From contig MBPM02000078.1 in NCBI GenBank assembly GCA_001695595.3, forward strand, positions 248,001-312,000: a stretch of DNA of 64,000 nt, read 5' to 3'. The translations under genes were made by a program, and so were the position numbers. Under the pieces are notes generated by a model. The model did not search any database. It was not told the DNA's origin and saw only the letters and a program-made list of their open reading frames with translations. This document shows, in pieces, positions 23,201 to 35,609 of this stretch (position 1 is the first letter of the stretch; each line of letters begins with the position of its first letter). The stretch is from Plasmopara viticola (taxonomy: Eukaryota; Oomycota; Peronosporomycetes; Peronosporales; Peronosporaceae).

Positions 23201-25231
23201 GCCGGCATAACAAGATTTTAAAGCATTGTCGGGTTGTACCTGGCCACCGGACAGGGCATCTTCTCAATCGACGTGTATTGGACTGTCGGCGCAACATTTT
23301 TTATGGTCGACGCCGCATCCGGTGATTTTTTTTGCTCCGAGACGCTCCTTGAATTGCTTAATCTCATCTCCTGAATATGAATCACCCAATCGCCTAATCA
23401 ACTGAACTAATGATCATGTTTTTTGCAAAAAAAGTCGATTTGTGAGCTGCGCGCTTCCTTTCACTTGGCCGCGTTACTGGATTTTATTGCTGACTTGAAC
23501 GTGGTCAGCATTTTCCTTACTGGAACCACAACACCAGCCTGTTCAAAAACTTGCGCAGCGGCGAGCATTTCATCCGGTCCTTACTGACGACCCTGCCACT
23601 TAACCGTGAGACTTTCGTAGATCGCTCCAAAGATTGCGCTCGAGGTGATGATTGCCTAGACTTTATTTTTGGAAAATTAATTATATTGTTGTGCTTTCAA
23701 TTTTGGGTTCAGTCTCTCCAGGCCGCGTCGAGTCGCCTTTGCAAATATATGACATTGATATCGCGGTGGCTGGTGGTGCAATTTCTGAGATGGCGACTAC
23801 GAGAGCTCTTTAAGATATACGCGACTCAAAGACAGCTAAATGCTCTTTGCGGACGCTACGGAGCAAAAATGTTTTTTAGTTCCAAGCCGCCCATCAAGGT
23901 AAAAAAATAGACGTTCAGGATGGAGAAATTCTCAAGTTATTAGAAACAGTTTTGAAAATGTAATAACAAGTGTACTTTGTTTTAAGGAAACGACACAAAT
24001 ATGCGCCACAGCATTAGGCAGACTACCATTGTCAGAGCCATGTGAAACCCTGCCGATGAAATCAGCGACTTTCCGATTCAAGGGTGAAGATAAAGCAATA
24101 ATGAGGATATCAAGGCTCCCACAGAGTGGCATTCAAAGAGTAGTCATTTGCTAATAGGTTGTCCAACGCAGAAATGACTTAGGCGTTTCATCACCACGCC
24201 ATCTAGTACGACCCACAACCTGCCTCATACCCGGACCACGACCGATCATCGATCGCCACGGTTTTTAAATGCATTTCTAAGTGCCAGCATTGGTGCTTCT
24301 TGTAGTCATCTAAGCAAGTGGCGAATTGATCTGACGCCTTATAATTTAAGTAGTCAAGCATGTCAGAGCGAGTCACATGTTGGTGTGACACATAATATGG
24401 GAGACGTGTGCCGATCGTTTTATGGAAAATACTGCATGAAACGTTAACGCAGAAGAATTTTCGACTAGCGCCTTCAGACTTTTTCGTAACTAACTCTGCT
24501 GAATTCGTGGGTCGACGTGACAGCAAGTCGGAGCATTATTGTTCGACTTGTAAGAAGAGCAAACGACAAAAGCATGTACATCAAGTCAATACCTTTTGTA
24601 CTTGCGCGAGTAAAATGACATCTTACAGTAGAGAATGACCCGAAAATTGGACGGCTACAGTGCACAAGGTCCCAGCATGCATAGGTTAAGTAATCCACGC
24701 GGCGCTTTACTAGATATTCAGCCAGCTATTCGAGAGTAACCACGAACGACGCCAAAGATGCTTAATTGTCTCAATCAGACGGAAAAGTAACTCAAGTCTA
24801 AGTAACGCGAAAACTCTATAATATTTTACGATTCTGGTATACAATATGAGTTAAGGCATTATTAATCCGAAGTTATTGGGGGATGAAGACCTAGTTTTGC
24901 ATGATATTGTCAAACGTTTGCGGGAGGCCTATATCGTGAATTTGATCATCCTATAAGGTTAAGCCTGTAGTGTTGTCGTTCCTCCCGAAGGGTTTGCTTC
25001 TAATCCATAATATTTACCTGCGATGTGGTTATGAATAATTCTTTAGCGACTAGACTCGCACTCTGCGATTCGAAGTGTGGCTACGAACAAATATCATGAT
25101 CGTGCTGATATCATGACAACTTCCCAATGTCATGGTCTCACGTATAGCTCAGAGAGGTAGCATCTCTATAGAGAAGTTAATCACAGAAATTTCATGTCGT
25201 ACGTACAGAAAAGCGACAAAGAAACAACAAA
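20211..25231. repeat. Unit C spacer, no supported gene
   Basis: Collinear with 11066-16027. It keeps a stretch at about 20655-20705 (GCGAAGTTAAAGGGGACACT) that unit B has lost and unit D shows in diverged form. The GCATGC inverted repeat is at 20578-20597. No open frame is conserved beyond units B and C. Confidence 0.6.
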
Positions 25232-26012
25232 GGGGAAATTGCAAAATTTGATACAAATCGAAAGTTCTGATCCAAATGTTTAAAACCGTTCCAAAAATTC
25301 AGCAGTGTCGGATCCCTTATGTAAAATATGTGGAGAGGTGATATTTGTCACACAAACCCAACAATCACTTGATTATCGCAGTCTCTGTGATGAGCGAACA
25401 CGGAGAAGTCGATGCCTTGAAGGCGCAGCGCTGCGATACTGGAAAAACCGCAGCAGACGCCATCAAGGGCATCGCGTTTGGAGAAGGGAGTAGAGTGTAT
25501 GTCGCAACTAGGGGCGGTACATTTAGTCGTTTGAAGTGTCTGAGCGACGGAACTGGGTGTGCGTGGTTCGTCACAACATGTCGTGCGCACTCTCTATGAC
25601 TCTTTGTGGAGTTGTGCAATCAAGCAGACTTACAATAAAAAGTTCATTTTTACTCTGTGATCCGACATCCCTCAGTATGCCGCTGTGATATTTGGTTGTG
25701 GACACAATGCACCGACACGTCAGTGCACTCATCGAACCGCTATCAGAAGGGCACCCGACTTTTAGTACTTAGCATACTGGTGGTCAATCTGATCACACTG
25801 AAAACCGGCTGGTCGCTTTCACAGTTCTAGGGGCACCGGCTGTATCGACTGTGAGCTAGACACTCTTTGTAGCCATCACTTTGCAGCCATGTGAGCCAAA
25901 ACTCGTATTTTACATGAGGGATCAGACACTGCTGAATTTTTGAAACTGTTTTAAACATTTGTATAACCTTATGCGATAACTTTCGATTTGTATCACATTT
26001 TTCAATTTTCCC
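25232..26012. mobile_element. Non-autonomous Mutator-like element with long TIRs, unit D side (781 bp)
   Basis: Near-identical twin of 16028-16808, with the same 10-bp duplication AAACAACAAA at 25222-25231 and 26013-26022. Equal length, site and duplication show it was copied by the tandem duplication rather than inserted twice. It contains the same 69-codon remnant at 25390-25599. Confidence 0.88.
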
Positions 26013-26027
26013 AAACAACAAATCAAT

Positions 26028-26349
26028 AGCTTGGAAAGGTTGGGGTGACGCCCTCCTTCCAAGCGCGAGGGCTAAATGCTCGCGCGCTTCGGGCAGGTGC
26101 TCTCGGGCATCTGCAGGTCTCTAACGAGTCTCACCCTCGATGCGACGGTCTCCAGCACCGGGCGCAACCTGGGCTCTTACCAAGTCAGAGCTAAGCAAAG
26201 TAATGGAAGACCCTCACGACCTCGGTGCTGGCTGCACTGCCCGCCGAACGAGGCCCGACGTATGCGGACACCACTCTATGCCGTGGACTAGCTAGACTGA
26301 GCCTAGCACGTGCATAACTTGGCAACGCGAAAACGTAATACAATACAAT
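26028..26349 (+). mobile_element. SINE-like retroposon, copy 3 (322 bp)
   Basis: Twin of 16824-17145 with the same 13-bp target duplication (26015-26027 and 26350-26362). It was copied along with the adjacent MULE. Confidence 0.85.
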
Positions 26350-26536
26350 ACAACAAATCAATGCAAAATGTATTAAAAAAGATAATGTTGCGAGGCGCGT
26401 GAATATCCATCTCACTAATGTTTTTTGTCGGACTCGGTAATCCACTCGATTTTTTTACGTTACCAATTACTTCACCGACTGACTCCGTAATCTGTATCGA
26501 TCATCACACCGCGTGACGTATTATAGTTGTAGCGTC

Positions 26537-27781
26537 TTAGCCATGAGAGAGAGAAACCTGATCCTTGCTGCTGCTACTCTTCAAAGTGGTAAGCTTGAAA
26601 ATCCAGTTTTTACCGTCACCCTTACGAGGCAATTCTTGGTATGGACCCTTAAGGATGTGGCAAAATTCGTAGAATAACTCGTACATGATAACCAACTTTA
26701 CAATATAGGCGTCCCGCATATTCTCCATACTGTCCTCCAACGCTAGATACCCAGAACCCAGCAACTTATTCAAATCTGGGTCCACCAAACGTATCAACAA
26801 TACGTTATGCCGCTTTCCTGCTACTTTTTTGAACGCGTTGACAATACGATAATTGCTTGGACTTGAGTCCATGTGCTCGACTAACTTCATCATCTCAGCC
26901 GTCTCTTGGATATATTGGTGAAATGGCAAGTTGAACGCTTTGAGGAATGCTTTGTGCATTCTAAAAACCTTTTTGCTGACGGGAAAGGTTTCAAACACGT
27001 GGAGACCTACCGTAGTTGAAGACGTCCAATCTCTAAAAATGCTTTTACCATGCACCGTCGCGGGATGCGCAAATTTAGAATTACCTTTTATCATGTCCAT
27101 AAAATGCGCTTCTGATTGTCGTCTCACCCGGTAAGGACTTCTGAATCTGTTGAAATCAACCAGCGCTTCAGCAATCTCGTCGATGTTAAGTCGAACACCA
27201 GGAGGGGGGAAGCCACTCGTAGAGGGGCCCGAAGGATTGGGTCGGAAGTCGTGCCAAAGTAGAGTCCTTGCAGCGTTACTTATGATAGCTTTCGGCGCTT
27301 CACTCTTCCATCTGCCCGCTAGCACAGATGGCACATCTTCTGCCAATTTCACCATGTAAGTTCCCGGTTTTGGCAGAGCAGGCAATGCTTGTCCATCTAT
27401 AGGCGTCGGGTTGATGCGTCGGCGCTTGCTGGTACTGGCCTCCGACTGAGGTATCAACTTTTCTTGGTCTATGATTGGCTTCGTAGCTTTCGCAAATATG
27501 TCATTTACCTCCTTTTTTATATAATCAACCGTTTCTATAAAAGACCGCTTTAAGTTACCCAGAGAATTGCGTGAGACCGAAGGCGTGCGCTCTTCATGGA
27601 GCATCGAGTCGTCCTGTGGACTACGACTTTCTTGAAGAGGCCACGTCTCATCAACTCTACCACGGGATACCACAAAATCATTGTCAGGTGTTTGCAGAGG
27701 CTTGGTCTCGTTAAGTTCTGCAGCTATTCGGCTGCTGGCCGTGACAAGAAGCGCAGTTGCCACGTAGTGTGCGCCGCGCAT
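26537..27781 (-). CDS. Secreted EER-motif effector candidate, copy D
   Basis: Intact, 414 codons from the ATG at 27781. Same layout as B and C. In the N-terminal part it differs from both at residues 44 (D), 95 (I), 104 (I) and 108 (K). In the middle (210-340) it is close to B, with few changes. At the C-terminal markers 371-413 it matches C. Its 3' flank has lost about 27 bp near 26514 that C keeps. The upstream flank lacks the MULE relic, so this copy represents the state before that insertion, or a lineage without it. Secretion to the host is expected from the signal peptide and EER; the target is unknown. Confidence 0.8.
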   Translation of the reverse strand: MRGAHYVATALLVTASSRIAAELNETKPLQTPDNDFVVSRGRVDETWPLQESRSPQDDSMLHEERTPSVSRNSLGNLKRSFIETVDYIKKEVNDIFAKATKPIIDQEKLIPQSEASTSKRRRINPTPIDGQALPALPKPGTYMVKLAEDVPSVLAGRWKSEAPKAIISNAARTLLWHDFRPNPSGPSTSGFPPPGVRLNIDEIAEALVDFNRFRSPYRVRRQSEAHFMDMIKGNSKFAHPATVHGKSIFRDWTSSTTVGLHVFETFPVSKKVFRMHKAFLKAFNLPFHQYIQETAEMMKLVEHMDSSPSNYRIVNAFKKVAGKRHNVLLIRLVDPDLNKLLGSGYLALEDSMENMRDAYIVKLVIMYELFYEFCHILKGPYQELPRKGDGKNWIFKLTTLKSSSSKDQVSLSHG

Positions 27782-30700
27782 CTCCACTGAAAGAAAAAAA
27801 ATCGAGATGATTAAATAGTGATAATTTGATACCTAGTATTCCGATATAGTCCTTGTCACAATTTGTTATAATTATGCACATGAACATTCGTGGCAGAATA
27901 GACTATCGATTATAATTTTAGTATATACATCGGAGCCATATTTCCTCAACGGGTGGAAATTCTCGAATAGATTAGAATGAAAAAAGCAGCGTCGTATTTG
28001 AACTTGTGGCCCTAGATGCGCTAGACGCACATGGAAAAAAGGAACATCCATACACTGATAAAGCGTCAAATTGTACATTGTCACCCGAGTCCTGCACTGG
28101 GTACCTTATCATTACCGTGATACCCATGGGTTTTCGACAGGAAGGCTTGATATACTATAGTGCATTTCAATCGTATCGTCACAGGTCACCAGCGCAAGCA
28201 GCAAAAAAAACTATCATTTTTTATCGCTACCGATAAAATGTGCAATATGGAACCAACTTGGCTATGATTAGCATTCTTATCGCATGCGTCCTGATGCATG
28301 CAAACTACATTTGTTCCATGTAAATAAAAATGTATGGCAGGTTAATTATCAAATCTTGAGCAATCTACACAAATCGGCGAGTTAAAAAAGTGTATAACAG
28401 AGTTTGATGTAAAAAAATTATACGCACAGCGGGTGGAGGTGAAAAGAACACATAACATGGAAAAAGCTATACAGATAGCAGCGCCGAGCTCTCGTCATTC
28501 CATGTGTAGCACAATCTCAGAACGTTACCACGCTTCTTGCAGCTGCCACCCGACGAATAGTTACGGACTTCGACCAGACGGTGGCTCAATTAATGAGATG
28601 TTGACAATGAGAATTCTTCCAATTATCTATCACCAAAAGGTCCACTTAACGCTCTATCTGAGCGGAATAAAGTAAATGCATCCAGGTTTACGTAGTCTCT
28701 TGTGAGGTTGATACAGACAATCAAGGACACGATACAAACGTTGGGGATGGAGAAAACATTTGTAAAAGATATTTGTAGTGTATGAGATTCAACTCACTCT
28801 ATCTTATCGATTTTTAATAACTAGTCGATTTTAGCGTCACACGCCGAGGTATGGCTCATATTACTGCGAGTCATCAACACTCGGACTGCTTACTAAATGT
28901 AGTCACGACCAGTGACAAAAACAACGATTTGTTGCTCTAAAGTGAATGCTTCGCTCCATACATACAGATGAATGCGTAATGTGGTACATTAAAGGTTCTA
29001 GAAGCAATCGATAATATATAGGTTTATGCGATGTGACGAGGTCACATCGCACCTTTCAAGGTGGAGGCACGCAGGGAGATCTGGGATCTTCCGGTGAGCC
29101 ATCCCCGATCTTAAAGTGTTGATGTGTGCAAAAAATTCACTTTATGTACTTATTGTTGTGACACACTAGTTATCTACTGTACCTACACTTCTGTGTACAA
29201 ACCAAGTTAGAGTCTTTGTTTAAGACAGGGATTCTGTGTAAAAACTGGAAGCCAGCTTCACCACAAGCTCGGCTTTTTGTGACAGCCCTTGAGCTAAGAC
29301 TTAAGTTACATCACTCTTGACTTATATAGCAAATTCTTCTTTGTCTTAACAAAAAAGCAAATAGGTGCTATCGGTCGGCCGGCTGATTCACGATGACCAA
29401 CTTATCATTGAAGACGATGGATTTGGCTCTTACAGAAGTTACCGCCCCAATATCAGTCTTTGTAATTAAAATCGCTCTTATACCATTGTGTCATTGGCAG
29501 CAGAGCTGGAAAGACAAGAAATGATTTAGAATAACCTCCCACCCCACCGCAGCGGGGAACAAGCGTCTCGCCAGGGTTATTATAGATACCTCCACGCTCG
29601 CACAACGGATATGGCGACAACTCGCTTCGGCAGGGCCGCGTAGAAGCTATAAATCAATGCCAAGACGGTCATAATAAACTCATTACTCGCGGGTACGCCT
29701 TTAAAACTTTTACACCTAATGTCACACCCATCAGTCATGCAGAAAGTCTCCGATATAATAACAATTTTCATGGCTATCGTAAAAAGGATCAGACTTGGGT
29801 TGCCCTACGCAGAAAATAAAGATTAGGAGAAAAAGGGTGAGGTTAAAGACGACATATCTCGGTACATTTCGCGGCACTGAAGTTACCAAAACAGTGAGTG
29901 AGGCTCGCCCGAAGGCGAGTACCGACACAAGTCGTCGTCCCGTGAGAGGTCTACTCCTTCTCTGTACAGCAGGCACAATATGAAAAGGGAGGGCCTTTCG
30001 GACGGGTGTGCATAGCCAACACCGTCGATTCAAGCAGAATTTTTAATGTCAGCTCTGCGCGCACAGAAGTCTCAGGATGCCAAATATTGCGCTGCATATT
30101 TGCTTGAAAATTAGCTCAATAGGAGCAATTGCTCCAGTATCATCTTACAGCACTATGCGCGTGTTACTAGCACAACATTTAATCTATTCTCTAGGGAGCC
30201 AAAGTCCTTAAGGTATTGATAGCAGATGTGGCCTTCATCTAATACGGGAACACTCACTAGCATTGGCATCAGTCAGAGAATATATTCTAGGATCGAGTAA
30301 ATTTCGGGGCTTATAACCCGAGAAACAACTACCGTGGACGATGTTCGTCTTGTGCGTATTCTAAGAATGCAACTTTATCAAATGATAGATCGAATACAAT
30401 TCGTTTTCAAGATGTCTTGGATTCGGCATAGTGTCGTGGGGGCGTAAGCTTCGAGCGCAGTTAACAAAGTGACTTGGTCGAAATGACCTTGGCGTACACA
30501 CAAAGCGCCAGTTGCTACAAATTCCAGATCACAGCGGCTTTCAGGGTATAATGCTGCAGTCGCCTCAGCGGCTGCCACTAGCTTTGTGAAAATGAATATC
30601 GTAATCACTCTACAAGAAGTAATGAGAGCTCCCAAGCCCTTCACACGGAAGTGCCAATGGCACTGGCAATCTAGGTACCAGACGAGATTGCTTCCGCCTC

Positions 30701-32309
30701 GACTTTGCGCCCTTTTTTCAAGGAGCAGCGTTTTTTGCGACCTTGTTAAGCTTTAAAGATCGATGGCGGGGTCAGTCGTGGCAGTCAGGTAACGGCTGAT
30801 CCCAGACTCTTGAAAACGTCTAAGAGAATATGGACTCCTTTGGCCAAGTGACCCTTCAGCTTTACAGTCAATCTGACCGCCGCGCGCCTTAGCGCAGTGT
30901 TTAGAAGCTGCGTCAAGAAGTCACTTCCCCTCCGTAGTAAGCTCTGGGCATGGTCGGCTGTTTAATATGCAGTCCCTTGGCCTTATGTCTATACAGCGGT
31001 GGCTATGGGTACTCTCAGCCCTCGTATGGGTACTCGAGCGCATCTCTCCAACGAGTTCGAGCGCGAAGATTGGAGATTATGCGAGACTCGAAATTTCAAA
31101 AATAGAAATGACTTTCACATACGATGTTGGGTGCAGCGATGCCTTTCCATGGTTGGAAGAATTGAATTACACATTATTTTGATCATGTTAAACCCTTTCT
31201 CCATTTGTGATAAATAATGTGTTTTTTTCGTTTACTTTGGGCGAGTGTTTAGTAAAATTAAGCCGCCTCCAAACCAGAAAAACAGGTAGCACAAAAAAGG
31301 TCCTTTTAAAAGCCTTTATGGAAAAGTTTCTCTAGAAGCATTTAACTTTAGGATGTCATAAATTATTAAAAAGTTTGTTGATGATTTAAGCGCACTGCTT
31401 TGGGCAAACATCAACTTTCACACCTTGTCGGCCCACGACTATGGCACCTTGGCGCACATAGTGCGCAGTGCGTTACAGTTGACGATTTCTTTCTGACTAT
31501 GATCTGTTGCACACATCAGCAAGCGAGGTTTTAATTCAGCCCTGCTGTTTGTTTTCCAGCTCACAATCATCGCTATGCCGCCGATCAAAATCTAGCGACA
31601 AAGTCGGAAATTATAAAGACGTAAATGCGGCAATTAGCCTCAAACTTCTCTAATTTTGATTCCAGTGCAAACGTAGACGTCTACTGTAACTGTTGCAGAC
31701 CGTCGAGTGAGCGTCCAATATGGCAAGCATAGTCCAGGTGCTCTTCGTCATTGCAGCTGCTCGGCTGCATCAAAAAGATATCTTGAACTAAGAGTCCATT
31801 CGAAAATGCCGTCATATTATATAATTGAAGCCACCAAACTGAGCAGATTCCAATCGACGTGAATTGGACTGTCGATGCAAAGAATTTTTTATAGTCGACA
31901 CCGTACTTCTGTAAGAGCCTTCAACTACAAGTCGTTTTTTGAGTCCTTTTATCCCAATTACTTCCAAGATACAAAACACCTAATTGCCTTTCGCCTTCTG
32001 AAACCAATGGTCATGTTTTTTGCGGAGAGAGTTGATTTGTGCGCTGCTCGCTTCCTTTCACTCGATTGCGTTGCTAGATTTGATCAACTTGGTCAACAAT
32101 GTTCTCACTAAATCCACAACATCAGCCGCTTCAAAATATTGGGCAGCGGCAAGCATCTCAAGTAGACCTTAAGAATACCCTGCCGCTTAAACCGTGACAC
32201 TTCCGTACTTTGTTACAGTGACTGCGCTCGCTGGTGACGTTTGCCAAGACGTTTTTCAAAAGTCTAAATCTGTTAAAGTGTATTCGTTTTCTGCGATCCG
32301 TCTCGCCAG
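27782..32309. repeat. Unit D spacer, diverged, no supported gene
   Basis: Recognisably the same spacer as in B and C but with many substitutions and indels. The effector upstream flank joins directly to sequence equivalent to 11065 of B, giving the empty site for the MULE relic. The GCATGC inverted repeat persists at 28282-28301. A minus-strand open stretch at 30378-30644 begins with a hydrophobic segment but has no ATG, so I do not call it. About 30240-31060 is too diverged to align by eye. Copia sequence starts near 32310. Confidence 0.55.
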
Positions 32310-34620
32310 GCCACGTTGAGTCACGGTTCGCTTCATCGTTTTGAACGACAATTCTGGTTTGGATGTTGCTATGTCTCCCATTGCTGAAGACATCTTCCAT
32401 TAACTGCACATCACGGCTCGGTCGTACACGATCGCTTTGATATCGTGAACGAGATAATTCTTTGTGCTCCGAACACACAAGACAATGACGCCTTGCAGAA
32501 CGAGCGTCCAACTTGATGCGTCGCACACCCACATGGCATTCGATATCTTCGGATCTGTTAGTAGTGTTTCTTATCAGTCCAGATGTGATGAGGCGACGGT
32601 AGCACCTGTGAGGCAAGAATTAGGCAACAGTATAGTCGTCAATTTGCTTTATTAGCGTGTTTCTACGCATTCTGCCGGTATCGGCCTATTCGCTTGGCGA
32701 CACCGTTTAGCTAAGGCGCACAAAAAGTCCAAGACTTTTGTACAATACCGCGACGCTCGTAAAATTTGGCCTTCTCGCCGACGTCTATTCGCCACCGATG
32801 TCACTCCAATGTCTTGAAAGATTGCTGTTCTTCGTCCTGTGAGCGCAAAAAAGTCAGCAAGTACGCTAATTTTTTTCGACATGTTCCGGAGCTAATATAC
32901 CGCACAAATGTTCGGGTTCTCGTCCGTCGACTTGTCATAGTTGCACTTGCCACTGAATGTCAAAGTCTGCATGAGACCACCCGCACCAACTACGATGACT
33001 TTCAGCAATTTCTTGGTATGGGAGTACTTTGGCAATTCGCTTACTCACATTTGCTTGCCGAGTGCGCTCGCATCACACAGCTCTCACTGCCCACCAACGC
33101 TATGTCGATATGATGGCATACGGACGGGCACGTGTCGTGTGACCAAGTTTAAGGGACGTGGGTCCACTTTGCGATCCTTTGAGCTTGCCGTGTTGGCCTC
33201 AAGAGTAACATCTGGTGTCATGCGTGTTTTAAGGATTCTTTTTCTTCAATAGCACACAACTTAAGCTTAAGACTCGTTGCCTTCGTGAAGGATCATCACT
33301 TTTTTAAAGCACCATCCGTCTTGAAGGTCAGAGGATCAACATCCATAGCGAAGCGATCAACCAAACATAGATTGTGTGACAATCTGAGAATGTATCAAGC
33401 GTCAAAGCACATTTCTCTTGATATCTCGCGGTGTCTTATCGACAACATACCAGCATCAGCTTTCTCTGCCTGAGCCACACCGTCGTTTAGCAGATACACG
33501 CCCACCGAAGACACCATCTTTCTATACTTCTTTACGAAGTTTTTTAAAAACGTCATGTGCTGTGTCGCATCCGAGTCCACTAGCCACTTATCACTTAGCT
33601 TGGTGATCTTGCTCCCCTGTCAGCCAAGAAGAGACAATCGGCCAATTACTCTACACTGCACGCGACGCGTATTCGTTGCGGCCTCTGCCGGCTCCGCATT
33701 CTCGCAAAGTTTCACTAGACACCTGGCATTCATATGTTTGTTTATTGCAGCAGTTAAGCGCGCTCATCGGCGCTTGTCGTAATTGCAATTTTCGCTGTCG
33801 CTCGTCATGTAAGCTTACATTTTCTGTACCTGCACCTTGCTCATTGCGCTTTTTTTATGTGGCAACTGAGCACCCACGTCAGCGGGTCGCCTCTCGACAT
33901 CAACGCGGTATTTGAGAGCTAGTGTCACTCACTCGAACTAGCGAAAACATGATTAAGAAGTCATCCTCGCTGATCGAACCACACACTGCGTCGAAGCTTT
34001 TCACCAGCGTCTTGATTCGACTGATGTGCTTATTACATCATCACCATCTTTTATCGTCGTGACGAAGCTCTTACATCATCACCATCTTTTATCGTCGTGA
34101 CGAAGCTTGATGGTCAATCTCTTCTTCTCAAAGTGTTCTTCTAGCTTTGACCATGCTTCATAAGCGCCATTTGCTGACCAGAGCAACGGCACCTGCATGC
34201 CACTATCCCGAATTAGATGATCACCAGTGCCTTGCGTGACTTCCGCTTACATGTCGCTTGGTCCAATGCGCAAGTGCACTGCTCCGTTTAGGTCTCGCCG
34301 ATTAAATTTCCTAATATATAATTATGCTCCTCAAGCTCATCTGCATCCTGATTTTTCCACGTGCGAGCGTTCCTAGTCAAGGTGACGTCCATGGCATAGG
34401 AACAATGTTGGGAAATTTTTCGCAGGGCTTCGGGTTAAAACTAGTTAAAAAGGTATTTGTGTTTTACGGGGAGAAGCGGAAAGACATTAATGTCAGTTTG
34501 CAATGTCCTCTCCAAGCTTTTTCTTCTTTCTGCATTTCAGGAAATTGCACTTCTATGCTCTCCCAATGGTGAAACGTTCAAGTGTATTTAAAGATTAAAC
34601 GGATGATAGCGCGCAAGGCA
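32310..34620 (-). mobile_element. Degenerate Ty1/copia retrotransposon 1 (gag to integrase)
   Basis: Read from 34620 downward on the minus strand, pieces of a copia polyprotein appear in order: gag (LVKSFDAVCGSISEDD near 34000-33950), protease (DSDATQHMTF near 33575, where active elements have DSG), GAG-pre-integrase and integrase (KFYERRGIVQK and LNGVAKRI near 32760-32690), and the region after integrase (KLDARSA...SEHKE and SRDVQLMEDVF near 32520-32390). Stops and frameshifts are everywhere. Reverse transcriptase, RNase H and both LTRs are missing; at 32310 it joins unit D spacer. It is a dead, truncated copy. Confidence 0.82.
34033..34108. repeat. 38-bp perfect-type tandem duplication inside copia 1 gag
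   Basis: The stretch 34033-34070 is repeated directly at 34071-34108; the copies differ only in the last base. Since 38 is not a multiple of three it also shifts the gag frame. Its near-identity shows it is much younger than the surrounding decay. Confidence 0.9.
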
Positions 34621-35609
34621 TATATCAAAATGAAGTAGACCTTAGAAACTATAAAATGTCACTCGACGTTCCTCGAGATTTACAACCTTCCATTCTACTT
34701 ATATCCGCAAAGGACGGCTAAGATGATGAGCATAGTTGGGCAAAACACTATCTACATATGACCAAAACCTTGCCTGCGAAGACAGGATGGAACAATAGGA
34801 AGCGTTTTTGTGAATCTGTAAGATTAGCGAGCGTGATTTCCAGGTATGAGGGTGACTAACTTCAACAGCAACGGCGTATATCCTTCCTCACATCCGCGCA
34901 TCCTTCATGATTCAGGACACTACAACTTGGGGAAGTAACGTCGACGCTCAACTGTTGCAATGTGACGCTTAATACAGATCGCGGAGTAGAGTTTACGTGT
35001 CACTTCGCTGAATGTTCGACTCGATCATGATGTAAAATCGGAGAAAATTACAACTTATTGTACAGGCGTAAATCTATTTCGCAATCGCGCATATAAAGGT
35101 TTGCTTTGAATACTTCGCGTCCCAAAAGTAGTCACCAATCGTGTTCTGTAGCACCGTCGTTTTCTCGCTTTCAAACCAATATATTTACTTCCGCCGTGTG
35201 CATGACTCCACAAGCTGTGCTAGACTGACTCTTGAAAGTTGAAACAATGATATGGTCGGCTCTTTTGACTATATGATTGATCCGAGCTAAGTTCATGACA
35301 AAAATCATAGCGTATAGCAAAGATATTATATTTTAGTGTGTAAGCAAATCATCATGCACTTGCGTGTAAGTACAGCGAATAAGCCACAACGATTTCATAC
35401 AACGCAGCAAAATTTATCTACTCTCATCTGCTTTGTCGCTGATGAATATTCAGATCTCACGAAGTTTTTTTCGTATCCTAGCATTGCCTTACAGCTCCAT
35501 AGACTGACTCCGGAATCTGTATCAATTAGCTCAATTAGACGTATCTAAGGGCGTAAGACGAATCAGCGCTTCAAATTAGTTGGTCTGGGTTCAATCGTAG
35601 AGCGGCGAT
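34621..35609. repeat. End of unit D spacer up to effector E
   Basis: About 35090-35560 aligns with 15750-16010 and the effector 3' flank of other units (for example TGTAGCACCGTCGTT near 35143 against TGTAGTGTTGTCGTT near 15762). About 34621-35080 is unassigned, either old unit sequence or the copia 5' end. There is no gene. The site occupied by the MULE in C and D is empty here. Confidence 0.5.

Larger units (their letters stand above)
17355..26536. repeat. Tandem unit C (9182 bp)
   Basis: Counted from effector stop to next effector stop. It shows near base-for-base identity with unit B except for small indels near 20655 and 20910, where C keeps sequence that B has lost. Confidence 0.88.

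Noticed and set aside
30378..30644. Possible small secreted cysteine-containing protein on the minus strand
   Set aside because: It begins with GTG, a stop lies ten codons upstream with no ATG between, and the cysteine spacing does not fit elicitins.
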